From assembly GCF_963455315.2 (NCBI RefSeq), contig NW_027207213.1, forward strand, positions 2,170,001 through 2,234,000: 64,000 nt of DNA, given 5' to 3'. The notes under the pieces are model-generated. The model was not told the DNA's origin and made no database searches. It was given only the letters and a program-made list of their open reading frames with translations. The number at the start of each line of letters is the position of its first letter. The first letter of the stretch is position 1. The stretch comes from Globicephala melas (lineage: Eukaryota > Chordata > Mammalia > Artiodactyla > Delphinidae). Position numbers and translations under genes: made by a program. This document shows, in pieces, positions 1-11,270 of the stretch.

Positions 1-72
1 GGAAGGGTTAGGGTTAGGGTTCGGGCTAGGGTTAGGGTTAGGGGACGGGGACGGTTTAGGGTCCAGGTGAGG

Positions 73-576
73 GTACGACAACGCTTTAGGGGGAGCGTAT
101 GTGTGAGGGCGTGGGTTAGTGTCAGCGTACGTGTTAGGATTAGGGGACGGGTGAGGGTCAGGCTTCGGGCAAGGGTTAGGGTTAGGGTTCGGGCCAGGGT
201 AAGGCTTAGGGGACGGGGACGGTTTAGGGTCCAGGTGAGGGTACGACAACGCTTTAGGGGGAGCGTACGTGTGAGGGCGCAGGTTAGCGTCAGCGTACGG
301 GTTAGGATTAGGGGACGGGTGAGGGTCAGGCTTCGGGGAAGGGTTAGGGTTACGGTTCGGGCTAGGGTTAGGGTTAGGGGACGGGGACGGTTTAGGGTCC
401 AGATGAGTGTACGACAACGCTTTAGGGGGAGCGTACGTGTGAGGGCACGGGTTAGCGTCAGCGTACGGGTTAGGATTAGGGGACGGGTGAGGGTCAGGCT
501 TCGGGGAAGGGTTAGGGTTAGGGTTCGGGCTAGGGTTAGGGTTAGGGGACGGGGACGGTTTAGGGTCCAGGTGAGT
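73..576 (+). repeat. Three-monomer cassette, copy 1
   Basis: Three successive monomers carry a linked set of variants. The first has GCGTATGTG, GGGCGTGGG, GGGCAAGG and the CCAGGGTAAGGC form of the G-tract. The second has GGGCGCAGG. The third starts from CCAGATGAGTG and has GGGCACGGG. The same trio recurs at 7633-8136, 13513-14016, 17041-17544, 19729-20232, 25267-25770 and 32491-32994, and I do not find it to the right of 33 kb. Shared variants mark these as descendants of one founder block rather than independent mutations. Confidence 0.8.
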
Positions 577-1740
577 GTACGACAACGCTTTAGGGGGAGC
601 GTACGTGTGAGGGCGCGGGTTAGCGTCACCGTACGGGTTAGGATTAGGGGACGTGTGAGGGTCAGGCTTCGGGGAAGGGTTAGGGTTAGGGTTCGGGCTA
701 GGGTTAGGGTTAGGGGACGGGGACGGTTTAGGGTCCAGGTGAGGGTACGACAACGCTTTAGGGGGAGCGTATGTGTGAGGGCGCAGGTTAGTGTCAGCGT
801 ACGGGTTAGGATTAGGGGACGTGTGAGGGTCAGGCTTCGGGGAAGGGTTAGGGTTAGGGTTCGGGCCAGGGTAAGGCTTAGGGGACGGGGACGGTTTAGG
901 GTCCAGGTGAGGGTACGACAACGTTTTAGGGGGAGCGTACGTGTGAGGGCGCGGGTTAGCGTCAGCGTACGGGTTAGGATTAGGGGACGGGTGAGGGTCA
1001 GGCTTCGGGGAAGAGTTAGGGTTAGGGTTCGGGCTAGGGTTAGGGTTAGGGGACGGGGACGGTTTAGGGTCCAGGTGAGGGTACGACAACACTTTAGGGG
1101 GAGCGTACGTGTGAGGGCGCGGGTTAGTGTCAGCGTACGGGTTAGGATTAGGGGACGGGTGAGGGTCAGGCTTCGGGGAAGGGTTAGGGTTAGTGTTCGG
1201 GCTAGGGTAAGGCTTAGGGGACGGGGACGGTTTAGGGTCCAGGTGAGGGTACGACAACGCTTTAGTGGGAGCGTACGTGTGAGGGCGCGGGTAAGCGTCA
1301 GCGTACGGGTTAGGATTAGGGGACGGGTGAGGGTCAGGCTTCGGGGAAGGGTTAGGGTTAGGGTTCGGGCTAGGGTTAGGGTTAGGGGACGGGGACGGTT
1401 TAGGGTCCAGGTGAGTGTACGACAACGCTTTAGGGGGAGCGTATGTGTGAGGGCGCGGGTTAGCGTCAGCGTACGGGTTAGGATTAGGGGACGTGTGAGG
1501 GTCAGGCTTCGGGGAAGGGTTAGAGTTAGGGTTCGGGCTAGGGTTAGGGTTAGGGGACGGGGACGGTTTAGGGTCCAGGTGAGGGTACGACAACGCTTTA
1601 GGGGGAGCGTATGTGTGAGGGCGCGGGTTAGTGTCAGCGTACGGGTTAGGATTAGGGGACGGGTGAGGGTCAGGCTTCGGGGAAGGGTTAGGGTTAGGGT
1701 TCGGGCCAGGGTAAGGCTTAGGGGACGGGGACGGTTTAGG

Positions 1741-3960
1741 GTCCAGGTGAGGGTACGACAACGCTTTAGGGGGAGCGTACGTGTGAGGGCGCGGGTTAGC
1801 GTCAGCGTACGGGTTAGGATTAGGGGACGGGTGAGGGTCAGGCTTCGGGGAAGGGTTAGGGTTAGGGTTCGGGCTAGGGTTAGGGTTAGGGGACGGGGAC
1901 GGTTTAGGGTCCAGATGAGTGTACGACAACGCTTTAGGGGGAGCGTACGTGTGAGGGCGCGGGTTAGCGTCAGCGTACGGGTTAGGATTAGGGGACGGGT
2001 GAGGGTCAGGCTTCGGGGAAGGGTTAGGGTTAGGGTTCGGGCTAGGGTTAGGGTTAGGGGACGGGGAAGGTTTAGGGTCCAGGTGAGGGTACGACAACGC
2101 TTTAGGGGGAGCGTACGTGTGAGGGCGCGGGTTAGTGTCAGCGTACGGGTTAGGATTAGGGGACGGGTGAGGGTCAGGCTTCGGGGAAGAGTTAGGGTTA
2201 GGGTTCGGGCTAGGGTTAGGGTTAGGGGACGGGGACGGTTTAGGGTCCAGGTGAGGGTACGACAACGTTTCAGGGGGAGCGTACGTGTGAGGGCGCGGGT
2301 TAGTGTCAGCGTACGGGTTAGGATTAGGGGACGGGTGAGGGTCAGGCTTCGGGGAAGGGTTAGGGTTAGGGTTCGGGCTAGGGTTAGGGTTAGGGGACGG
2401 GGACGGTTTAGGGTCCAGGTGAGGGTATGACAACGCTTTAGGGGGAGCGTACGTGTGAGGGCGCGGGTTAGTGTCAGCGTACGGGTTAGGATTAGGGGAC
2501 GGGTGAGGGTCAGGCTTCGGGGAAGGGTTAGGGTTACGGTTCGGGCTAGGGTTAGGGTTAGGGGACGGGGACGGTTTAGGGTCCAGATGAGTGTACGACA
2601 ACGCTTTAGGGGGAGCGTACGTGTGAGGGCACGGGTTAGCGTCAGCGTACGGGTTAGGATTAGGGGACGGGTGAGGGTCAGGCTTCGGGGAAGGGTTAGG
2701 GTTAGGGTTCGGGCTAGGGTTAGGGTTAGGGGACGGGGACGGTTTAGGGTCCAGGTGAGTGTACGACAACGCTTTAGGGGGAGCGTACGTGTGAGGGCGC
2801 GGGTTAGCGTCAGCGTACGGGTTAGGATTAGGGGACGTGTGAGGGTCAGGCTTCGGGGAAGGGTTAGGGTTAGGGTTCGGGCTAGGGTCAGGGTTAGGGG
2901 ACGGGGACGGTTTAGGGTCCAGATGAGTGTACGACAACGCTTTAGGGGGAGCGTACGTGTGAGGGCACGGGTTAGCGTCAGCGTACGGGTTAGGATTAGG
3001 GGACGGGTGAGGGTCAGGCTTCGGGGAAGGGTTAGGGTTAGGGTTCGGGCTAGGGTTAGGGTTAGGGGACGGGGACGGTTTAGGGTCCAGGTGAGGGTAC
3101 GACAACGCTTTAGGGGGAGCGTACGTGTGAGGGCGCGGGTTAGTGTCAGCGTACGGGTTAGGATTAGGGGACGGGTGAGGGTCAGGCTTCGGGGAAGGGT
3201 TAGGGTTAGGGTTCGGGCTAGGGTTAGGGTTAGGGGACGGGGACGGTTTAGGGTCCAGGTGAGGGTACGACAACGTTTCAGGGAGAGCGTACGTGTGAGG
3301 GCGCGGGTTAGTGTCAGCGTACGGGTTAGGATTAGGGGACGGGTGAGGGTCAGGCTTCGGGGAAGGGTTAGGGTTAGGGTTCGGGCTAGGGTTAGGGTTA
3401 GGGGACGGGGACGGTTTAGGGTCCAGGTGAGGGTATGACAACGCTTTAGGGGGAGCGTACGTGTGAGGGCGCGGGTTAGTGTCAGCGTACGGGTTAGGAT
3501 TAGGGGACGGGTGAGGGTCAGGCTTCGGGGAAGGGTTAGGGTTAGGGTTCGGGCTAGGGTTAGGGTTAGGGGACGGGGACGGTTTAGGGTCCAGGTGAGG
3601 GTACGACAACGCTTTAGGGGGAGCGTACGTGTGAGGGCGCGGGTTAGTGTCAGCGTACGGGTTAGGATTAGGGGACGGGTGAGGGTCAGGCTTCGGGGAA
3701 GGGTTACGGTTAGGGTTCGGGCTAGGGTTAGGGTTAGGGGACGGGGACGGTTTAGGGTCCAGGTGAGGGTACGACAACGCTTTAGGGGGAGCGTACGTGT
3801 GAGGACGCGGGTTAGTGTCAGCGTACGGGTTAGGATTAGGGGACGGGTGAGGGTCAGGCTTCGGGGAAGGGTTAGGGTTAGGGTTCGGGCTAGGGTTAGG
3901 GTTAGGGGACGGGGACGGTTTAGGGTCCAGGTGAGGGTACGACAACGCTTTAGGGGGAGC
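1741..3960 (+). repeat. Duplicated block, copy 1 of 2 (offset 56 monomers)
   Basis: Diagnostic variants recur exactly 9,408 bp downstream (11149-13370): CCAGATGAGTG near 1909, GGGGAAGG near 2066, CAACGTTTCAGG near 2269, the GTATGACA change at 2425, GGTTACGGTTCGG near 2535 and CGTTTCAGGGAGAG near 3269. The two copies are mosaic: about 2790-3250 is not matched at this offset, as expected after later unequal exchange or conversion. Confidence 0.75.
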
Positions 3961-4104
3961 GTACGTGTGAGGGCGCGGGTTAGTGTCAGCGTACGGGTTA
4001 GGATTAGGGGACGGGTGAGGGTCAGGCTTCGGGGAAGAGTTAGGGTTAGGGTTCGGGCTAGGGTTAGGGTTAGGGGACGGGGACGGTTTAGGGTCCAGGT
4101 GAGG

Positions 4105-4272
4105 GTACGACAACGCTTTAGGGGGAGCGTACGTGTGAGGGCGCGGGTTAGTGTCAGCGTACGGGTTAGGATTAGGGGACGGGTGAGGGTCAGGCTTCGG
4201 GGAAGGGTTAGGGTTAGGGTTCGGGCTAGGGTTAGGGTTAGGGGACGGGGACGGTTTAGGGTCCAGGTGAGG
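4105..4272 (+). repeat. Reference consensus monomer (28 degenerate telomeric hexamers)
   Basis: This copy matches the majority base at every position I compared and serves as the type monomer. Read from GTACGA in steps of six it gives 28 hexamers aligned to GTTAGG. Hexamers 11, 18, 19, 22 and 23 are exact; 3, 6, 8, 12, 14, 15, 20, 21, 26 and 28 have one change; four have two changes, eight have three, and only hexamer 2 (CAACGC) is unrelated. Seven exact TTAGGG words occur. The telomere-binding consensus YTAGGGTTR occurs three times (hexamers 18-19, 21-22 and 22-23). There are 13 CpG dinucleotides and two CGTACG palindromes at 4128-4133 and 4158-4163, exactly five hexamers apart. GC is 103 of 168. 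Confidence 0.95.
4199..4250 (+). other. G-quadruplex-forming tract (representative; one per monomer)
   Basis: Nine consecutive runs of three or four G lie within 52 bp, separated by loops of two or three bases (AA, TTA, TTC, CTA, AC). Run starts are 4199, 4205, 4211, 4217, 4223, 4229, 4235, 4241 and 4247. Four such runs suffice for one intramolecular quadruplex, so each monomer can in principle hold two side by side. The tract recurs in almost every monomer at the same phase, always on the plus strand. Folding in the cell is not shown by sequence. Confidence 0.85.
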
Positions 4273-7200
4273 GTACGACAACGTTTCAGGGGGAGCGTAC
4301 GTGTGAGGGCGCGGGTTAGTGTCAGAGTACGGGTTAGGATTAGGGGACGGGTGAGGGTCAGGCTTCGGGGAAGGGTTAGGGTTAGGGTTCGGGCTAGGGT
4401 TAGGGTTAGGGGACGGGGACGGTTTAGGGTCCAGGTGAGGGTATGACAACGCTTTAGGGGGAGCGTACGTGTGAGGGCGTGGGTTAGTGTCAGCGTACGG
4501 GTTAGGATTAGGGGACGGGTGAGGGTCAGGCTTCGGGGAAGGGTTAGGGTTAGGGTTCGGGCTAGGGTTAGGGTTAGGGGACGGGGACGGTTTAGGGTCC
4601 AGGTGAGGGTACGACAACGCTTTAGGGGGAGCGTACGTGTGAGGGCGCGGGTTAGTGTCAGCGTACGGGTTAGGATTAGGGGACGGGTGAGGGTCAGGCT
4701 TCGGGGAAGGGTTACGGTTAGGGTTCAGGCTAGGGTTAGGGTTAGGGGACGGGGACGGTTTAGGGTCCAGGTGAGGGTACGACAACGCTTTAGGGGGAGC
4801 GTACGTGTGAGGACGCGGGTTAGTGTCAGCGTACGGGTTAGGATTAGGGGACGGGTGAGGGTCAGGCTTCGGGGAAGGGTTAGGGTTAGGGTTCGGGCTA
4901 GGGTTAGGGTTAGGGGACGGGGACGGATTAGGGTCCAGGTGAGGGTACGACAACGCTTTAGGGGGAGCGTACGTGTGAGGGCGCGGGTTAGTGTCAGCGT
5001 ACGGGTTAGGATTAGGGGACGGGTGAGGGTCAGGCTTCGGGGAAGGGTTAGGGTTAGGGTTCGGGCTAGGGTTAGGGTTAGGGGACGGGGACGGTTTAGG
5101 GTCCAGGTGAGGGTACGACAACGCTTTACGGGGAGCGTACGTGTGAGGGCGCGGGTTAGTGTAAGCGTACGGGTTAGGATTAGGGGACGGGTGAGGGTCA
5201 GGCTTCGGGGAAGAGTTAGGGTTAGGGTTCGGGCTAGGGTTAGGGTTAGGGGACGGGGACGGTTTAGGGTCCAGGTGAGGGTACGACAACGCTTTAGGGG
5301 GAGCGTACGTGTGAGGGCGCGGGTTAGTGTCAGCGTACGGGTTAGGATTAGGGGACGGGTGAGGGTCAGGCTTCGGGGAAGGGTTACGGTTAGGGTTCGG
5401 GCTAGGGTTAGGGTTAGGGGACGGGGACGGTTTAGGGTCCAGGTGAGGGTACGACAACGCTTTAGGGGGAGCGTACGTGTGAGGACGCGGGTTAGTGTCA
5501 CCGTACGGGTTAGGATTAGGGGACGGGTGAGGGTCAGGCTTCGGGGAAGGGTTAGGGTTAGGGTTCGGGCTAGGGTTAGGGTTAGGGGACGGGGACGGTT
5601 TAGGGTCCAGGTGAGGGTACGACAACGCTTTAGGGGGAGCGTACGTGTGAGGGCGCGGGTTAGTGTCAGCGTACGGGTTAGGATTAGGGGACGGGTGAGG
5701 GTCAGGCTTCGGGGAAGAGTTAGGGTTAGGGTTCGGGCTAGGGTTAGGGTTAGGGGACGGGGACGGTTTAGGGTCCAGGTGAGGGTACGACAACGCTTTA
5801 GGGGGAGCGTACGTGTGAGGGCGCGGGTTAGTGTCAGCGTACGGGTTAGGATTAGGGGACGGGTGAGGGTCAGGCTTCGGGGAAGGGTTAGGGTTAGGGT
5901 TCGGGCTAGGGTTAGGGTTAGGGGACGGGGACGGTTTAGGGTCCAGGTGAGGGTACGACAACGTTTCAGGGGGAGCGTACGTGTGAGGGCGCGGGTTAGT
6001 GTCAGCGTACGGGTTAGGATTAGGGGACGGGTGAGGGTCAGGCTTCGGGGAAGGGTTAGGGTTAGGGTTCGGGCTAGGGTTAGGGTTAGGGGACGGGGAC
6101 GGTTTAGGGTCCAGGTGAGGGTATGACAACGCTTTAGGGGGAGCGTACGTGTGAGGGCGTGGGTTAGTGTCAGCGTACGGGTTAGGATTAGGGGACGGGT
6201 GAGGGTCAGGCTTCGGGGAAGGGTTAGGGTTAGGGTTCGGGCTAGGGTTAGGGTTAGGGGACGGGGACGGTTTAGGGTCCAGGTGAGGGTACGACAACGC
6301 TTTAGGGGGAGCGTACGTGTGAGGGCGCGGGTTAGTGTCAGCGTACGGGTTAGGATTAGGGGACGGGTGAGGGTCAGGCTTCGGGGAAGGGTTACGGTTA
6401 GGGTTCAGGCTAGGGTTAGGGTTAGGGGACGGGGACGGTTTAGGGTCCAGGTGAGGGTACGACAACGCTTTAGGGGGAGCGTACGTGTGAGGACGCGGGT
6501 TAGTGTCAGCGTACGGGTTAGGATTAGGGGACGGGTGAGGGTCAGGCTTCGGGGAAGGGTTAGGGTTAGGGTTCGGGCTAGGGTTAGGGTTAGGGGACGG
6601 GGACGGATTAGGGTCCAGGTGAGGGTACGACAACGCTTTAGGGGGAGCGTACGTGTGAGGGCGCGGGTTAGTGTCAGCGTACGGGTTAGGATTAGGGGAC
6701 GGGTGAGGGTCAGGCTTCGGGGAAGGGTTAGGGTTAGGGTTCGGGCTAGGGTTAGGGTTAGGGGACGGGGACGGTTTAGGGTCCAGGTGAGGGTACGACA
6801 ACGCTTTACGGGGAGCGTACGTGTGAGGGCGCGGGTTAGTGTAAGCGTACGGGTTAGGATTAGGGGACGGGTGAGGGTCAGGCTTCGGGGAAGAGTTAGG
6901 GTTAGGGTTCGGGCTAGGGTTAGGGTTAGGGGACGGGGACGGTTTAGGGTCCAGGTGAGGGTACGACAACGCTTTAGGGGGAGCGTACGTGTGAGGGCGT
7001 GGGTTAGTATCAGCGTACGGGTTAGGATTAGGGGACGGATGAGGGTCAGGCTTCGGGGAAGGGTTAGGGTTAGAGTTCGGGCTAGGGTTAGGGTTAGGGG
7101 ACGGGGACGGTTTAGGGTCCAGGTGAGGGTACGACAACGCTTTAGGGGGAGCGTATGTGTGAGGGCGCAGGTTAGTGTCAGCGTACGGGTTAGGATTAGG

Positions 7201-7620
7201 GGACGGGTGAGGGTCAGGCTTCGGGGAAGGGTTAGGGTTAGGGTTCGGGCTAGGGTTAGGGTTAGGGGACGGGGACGGTTTAGGGTCCAGGTGAGGGTAC
7301 GACAACGCTTTAGGGGGAGCGTAGGTGTGAGGGCGCGGGTTAGTGTCAGCGTACGGGTTAGGATTAGGGGAAGGGTGAGGGTCAGGCTTCGGGGAAGGGT
7401 TAGGGTTAGGGTTCGGGCTAGGGTTAGGGTTAGGGGACGGGGACGGTTTAGGGTCCAGGTGAGTGTACGACAACGCTTTAGGGGGAGCGTACGTGTGAGG
7501 GCGCGGGTTAGCGTCAGCGTACGTGTTAGGATTAGGGGACGTGTGAGGGTCAGGCTTCGGGGAAGGGTTAGGTTTAGGGTTCGGGCTAGGGTTAGGGTTA
7601 GGGGACGGGGACGGTTTAGG

Positions 7621-9300
7621 GTCCAGGTGAGGGTACGACAACGCTTTAGGGGGAGCGTATGTGTGAGGGCGTGGGTTAGTGTCAGCGTACGTGTTAGGAT
7701 TAGGGGACGGGTGAGGGTCAGGCTTCGGGCAAGGGTTAGGGTTAGGGTTCGGGCCAGGGTAAGGCTTAGGGGACGGGGACGGTTTAGGGTCCAGCTGAGG
7801 GTACGACAACGCTTTAGGGGGAGCGTACGTGTGAGGGCGCAGGTTAGCGTCAGCGTACGGGTTAGGATTAGGGGACGGGTGAGGGTCAGGCTTCGGGGAA
7901 GGGTTAGGGTTAGGGTTCGGTCTAGGGTTAGGGTTAGGGGACGGGGACGGTTTAGGGTCCAGATGAGTGTACGACAACGCTTTAGGGGGAGCGTACGTGT
8001 GAGGGCACGGGTTAGCGTCAGCGTACGGGTTAGGATTAGGGGACGGGTGAGGGTCAGGCTTCGGGGAAGGGTTAGGGTTAGGGTTCGGGCTAGGGTTAGG
8101 GTTAGGGGACGGGGACGGTTTAGGGTCCAGGTGAGGGTACGACAACACTTTAGGGGGAGCGTACGTGTGAGGGCGCAGGTTAGTGTCAGCGTACGGGTTA
8201 GGATTAGGGGACGGGTGAGGGTCAGGCTTCGGGGAAGTGTTAGGGTTAGGGTTCGGGCTAGGGTTAGGGTTAGGGGACGGGGACGGTTTAGGGTCCAGGT
8301 GAGGGTACGACAACGCTTTAGGGGGAGCATACGTGTGAGGGCGCGGCTTAGTGTCAGCGTACGGTTTAGGATTAGGGGACGGGTGAGGGTCAGGCTTAGG
8401 GGAAGGGTTAGGGTTAGGGTTCGGGCTAGGGTTAGGGTTAGGGGACGGGCACGGTTTAGGGTCCAGGTGAGGGTACGACAACGCTTTAAGGGGAGCGTAA
8501 GTGTGAGGGCGCGGGTTAGTGTCAGCGTACGGGTTAGGATTAGGGGACGGGTGAGGGTCAGGCTTCGGGGAAGGGTTAGGGTTAGGGTTCGGGCTAGGGT
8601 TAGGGTTAGGGGACGGGGACGGTTTAGGGACCAGGTGATTGTACGACAACGCTTTAGGGGGAGCGTACGTGTGAGGGCGCGGCTTAGTGTCAGCGTACGG
8701 GTTAGGAATAGGGGACGGGTGAGGGTCAGGCTTCGGGGAAGGGTTAGGGTTAGGGTTCGGGCTAGGGTTAGGGTTAGGGGACGGGGACGGTTTAGGGTCC
8801 AGATGAGGGTACGACAACGCTTTAGGGGGAGCGTACGTGTGAGGGCGTGGGTTAGCGTCAGCGTACGGGTTAGGATTAGGGGACGGGTGAGGGTCAGGCT
8901 TCGGGGAAGGGTTAGGGTTAGGGTTCGGGCTAGGGTTAGGGTTAGGGTACGGGGAAGGTTTAGGGTCCAGGTGAGGGTACGACAACGCTTTAGGGGGAGC
9001 GTACGTGCGAGGGCGCGGGTTAGTGTCAGCGTACGGGTTAGGATTAGGGGACGGGTGAGGGTCAGGCTTCGGGGAAGGGTTAGGGTTAGGGTTCGGGCTA
9101 GGCTTAGGGTTAGGGGACGGGGACGGTTTAGCGTCCAGGTGAGGGTACGACAACGCTTTAGGGGGAGCGTACGTGTGAGGGCACGGGTTAGCGTCAGCGT
9201 ACGGGTTAGGTTTAGGGGACGGGTGAGGGTCAGGCTTCTGGGAAGCGTTAGGGTTAGGGTTCGGGCTAGGGTTAGGGTTAGGGGACGGGGACGGTTTAGG
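7621..9300 (+). repeat. Ten-monomer variant-rich block, copy 1 of 3
   Basis: This block carries an unusual density of private variants in fixed order: CCAGCTGAGG (7790s), TTCGGTCTAGG (7920), ACAACACTT, GGGGAAGTGTT, GAGCATACG, GGCTTAGGGG, CTTTAAGGGGAGCGTAAG, AGGGACCAGGTGATT, GGAATAGG, GGGTACGGGGAAGG, GTGCGAGG and TTTAGCGTCC. The same series occurs at 13501-15180 (offset 35 monomers) and, with some losses, at 17041-18590 (a further 21 monomers). Confidence 0.8.
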
Positions 9301-9972
9301 GTCCAGGTGAGGGTACGACAACGCTTTAGGGGGAGCGTACGTGTGAGGGCGCGGGTTAGTGTCAGCGTACGGGTTAGGATTAGGGGACGGGTGAGGGTCA
9401 GGCTTCGGGGAAGGGTTAGGGTTAGGGTTCGGGCTAGGGTTAGGGTTAGGGGACGGGGACGGTTTAGGGTCCAGGTGAGTGTACGACGACGCTTTAGGGG
9501 GAGCGTACGTGTGAGGGCGCGGGTTAGTGTAAGCGTACGGGTTAGGATTAGGGGACGGGTGAGGGTCAGGCTTCGGGGAAGAGTTAGGGTTAGGGTTCGG
9601 GCTAGGGTTAGGGTTAGGGGACGGGGACGGTTTAGGGTCCAGGTGAGGCTACGACAACGCTTTAGGGGGAGCGTACGTGTGAGGGCGCGGGTTAGTGTCA
9701 GCGTACGTGTTAGGATTAGGGGACGGGTGAGGGTCAGGCTTCGGGGAAGGGTTAGGGTTAGGGTTCGGGCTAGGGTAAGGCTTAGGGGACGGGGACGATT
9801 TAGGGTCCAGGTGAGTGTACGACAACGCTTTAGGGGGAGCGTACGTGTGAGGGCGCGGGTTAGCGTCAGCGTACGGGTTGGGAATAGGGGACGTGTGAGG
9901 GTCAGGCTTCGGGGAAGTGTTAGGGTTAGGGTTCGGGCTAGGGTTAGGGTTAGGGGACGGGGACGGTTTAGG

Positions 9973-11270
9973 GTCCAGGTGAGGGTACGACAACGCTTTA
10001 GGGGGAGCGTATGTGTGAGGGCGCAGGTTAGTGTCAGCGTACGGGTTAGGATTAGGGGACGGGTGAGGGTCAGGCTTCGGGGAAGGGTTAGGGTTAGGGT
10101 TCGGGCTAGGGTTAGGGTTAGGGGACGGGGACGGTTTAGGGTCCAGGTGAGGGTACGACAACGCTTTAGGGGGAGCGTACGTGTGAGGGCGCGGGTTAGC
10201 GTCAGCGTACGGGTTAGGATTAGGGGACGGGTGAGGGTCAGGCTTCGGGGAAGAGTTAGGGTTAGGGTTCGGGCTAGGGTTAGGGTTAGGGGACGGGGAC
10301 GGTTTAGGGTCCAGGTGAGGGTACGACAACGCTTTAGGGGGAGCGTACGTGTGAGGGCGCGGGTTAGTGTCAGCGTACGGGTTAGGATTAGGGGACGGGT
10401 GAGGGTCAGGCTTCGGGGAAGGGTTAGGGTTAGGGTTCGGGCTAGGGTAAGGCTTAGGGGACGGGGACGGTTTAGGGTCCAGGTGAGGGTACGACAACGC
10501 TTTAGTGGGAGCGTACGTGTGAGGGCGCGGGTTAGCGTCAGCGTACGGGTTAGGATTAGGGGACGGGTGAGGGTCAGGCTTCGGGGAAGGGTTAGGGTTA
10601 GGGTTCGGGCTAGGGTTAGGGTTAGGGGACGGGGACGGTTTAGGGTCCAGGTGAGGGTACGACAACGCTTTAGGGGGAGCGTACGTGTGAGGGCGCGGGT
10701 TAGTGTCAGCGTACGGGTTAGGATTAGGGGACGGGTGAGGGTCAGGCTTCGGGGAAGGGTTAGGGTTAGGGTTCGGGCTAGGGTTAGGGTTAGGGGACGG
10801 GGACGGTTTAGGGTCCAGGTGAGTGTACGACAACGCTTTAGGGGGAGCGTACGTGTGAGGGCGCGGGTTAGCGTCAGCGTACGGGTTAGGATTAGGGGAC
10901 GTGTGAGGGTCAGGCTTCGGGGAAGGGTTAGGGTTAGGGTTCGGGCTAGGGTTAGGGTTAGGGGACGGGGACGGTTTAGGGTCCAGGTGAGGGTACGACA
11001 ACGCTTTAGGGGGAGCGTACGTGTGAGGGCGCGGGTTAGCGTCAGCGTACGGGTTAGGATTAGGGGACGGGTGAGGGTCAGGCTTCGGGGAAGAGTTAGG
11101 GTTAGGGTTCGGGCTAGGGTTAGGGTTAGGGGACGGGGACGGTTTAGGGTCCAGGTGAGGGTACGACAACGCTTTAGGGGGAGCGTACGTGTGAGGGCGC
11201 GGGTTAGCGTCAGCGTACGGGTTAGGATTAGGGGACGGGTGAGGGTCAGGCTTCGGGGAAGGGTTAGGGT
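9973..11270 (+). repeat. Eight-monomer block, copy 1 (offset 31 monomers)
   Basis: Matches 15181-16480 at 5,208 bp. Shared marks include GCGTATGTG with GGGCGCAGG, GCTAGGGTAAGGC (10441), TTTAGTGGGAG (10501), CCAGGTGAGTG (10816), GGACGTGTGAGG (10898) and GGGGAAGAG (11090). The match ends near 11280, where the two diverge. Confidence 0.75.

Larger units (their letters stand above)
3601..6960 (+). repeat. Tandem 10-monomer higher-order repeat, two copies of 1,680 bp
   Basis: The unit 3601-5280 is followed directly by 5281-6960. Linked variants repeat at a 1,680-bp offset: GGTTACGGTTAGG, GAGGACGCGG, GGGGAAGAG, CAACGTTTCAGG, GTATGACA, GGGCGTGGG, GGACGGATTAGG and TTTACGGGG. Private differences exist, for example GTCAGAGTAC at 4321 against GTCAGCGTAC at 6001, and GTCACCGTAC near 5507. 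Similarity ends near 7000. Confidence 0.8.

Noticed and set aside
4128..4163. CpG island or promoter
   Set aside because: CpG is dense throughout the repeat because of the monomer sequence. There is no TATA-like element or non-repeat context, so nothing supports a promoter call.
4195..4211. CENP-B box
   Set aside because: CTTCGGGGAAGGG matches the TTCG and the following A of the core NTTCGNNNNANNCGGGN, but the CGGG half is GTTA here. The match at GTTCGGGCTAGG fails in the same way.
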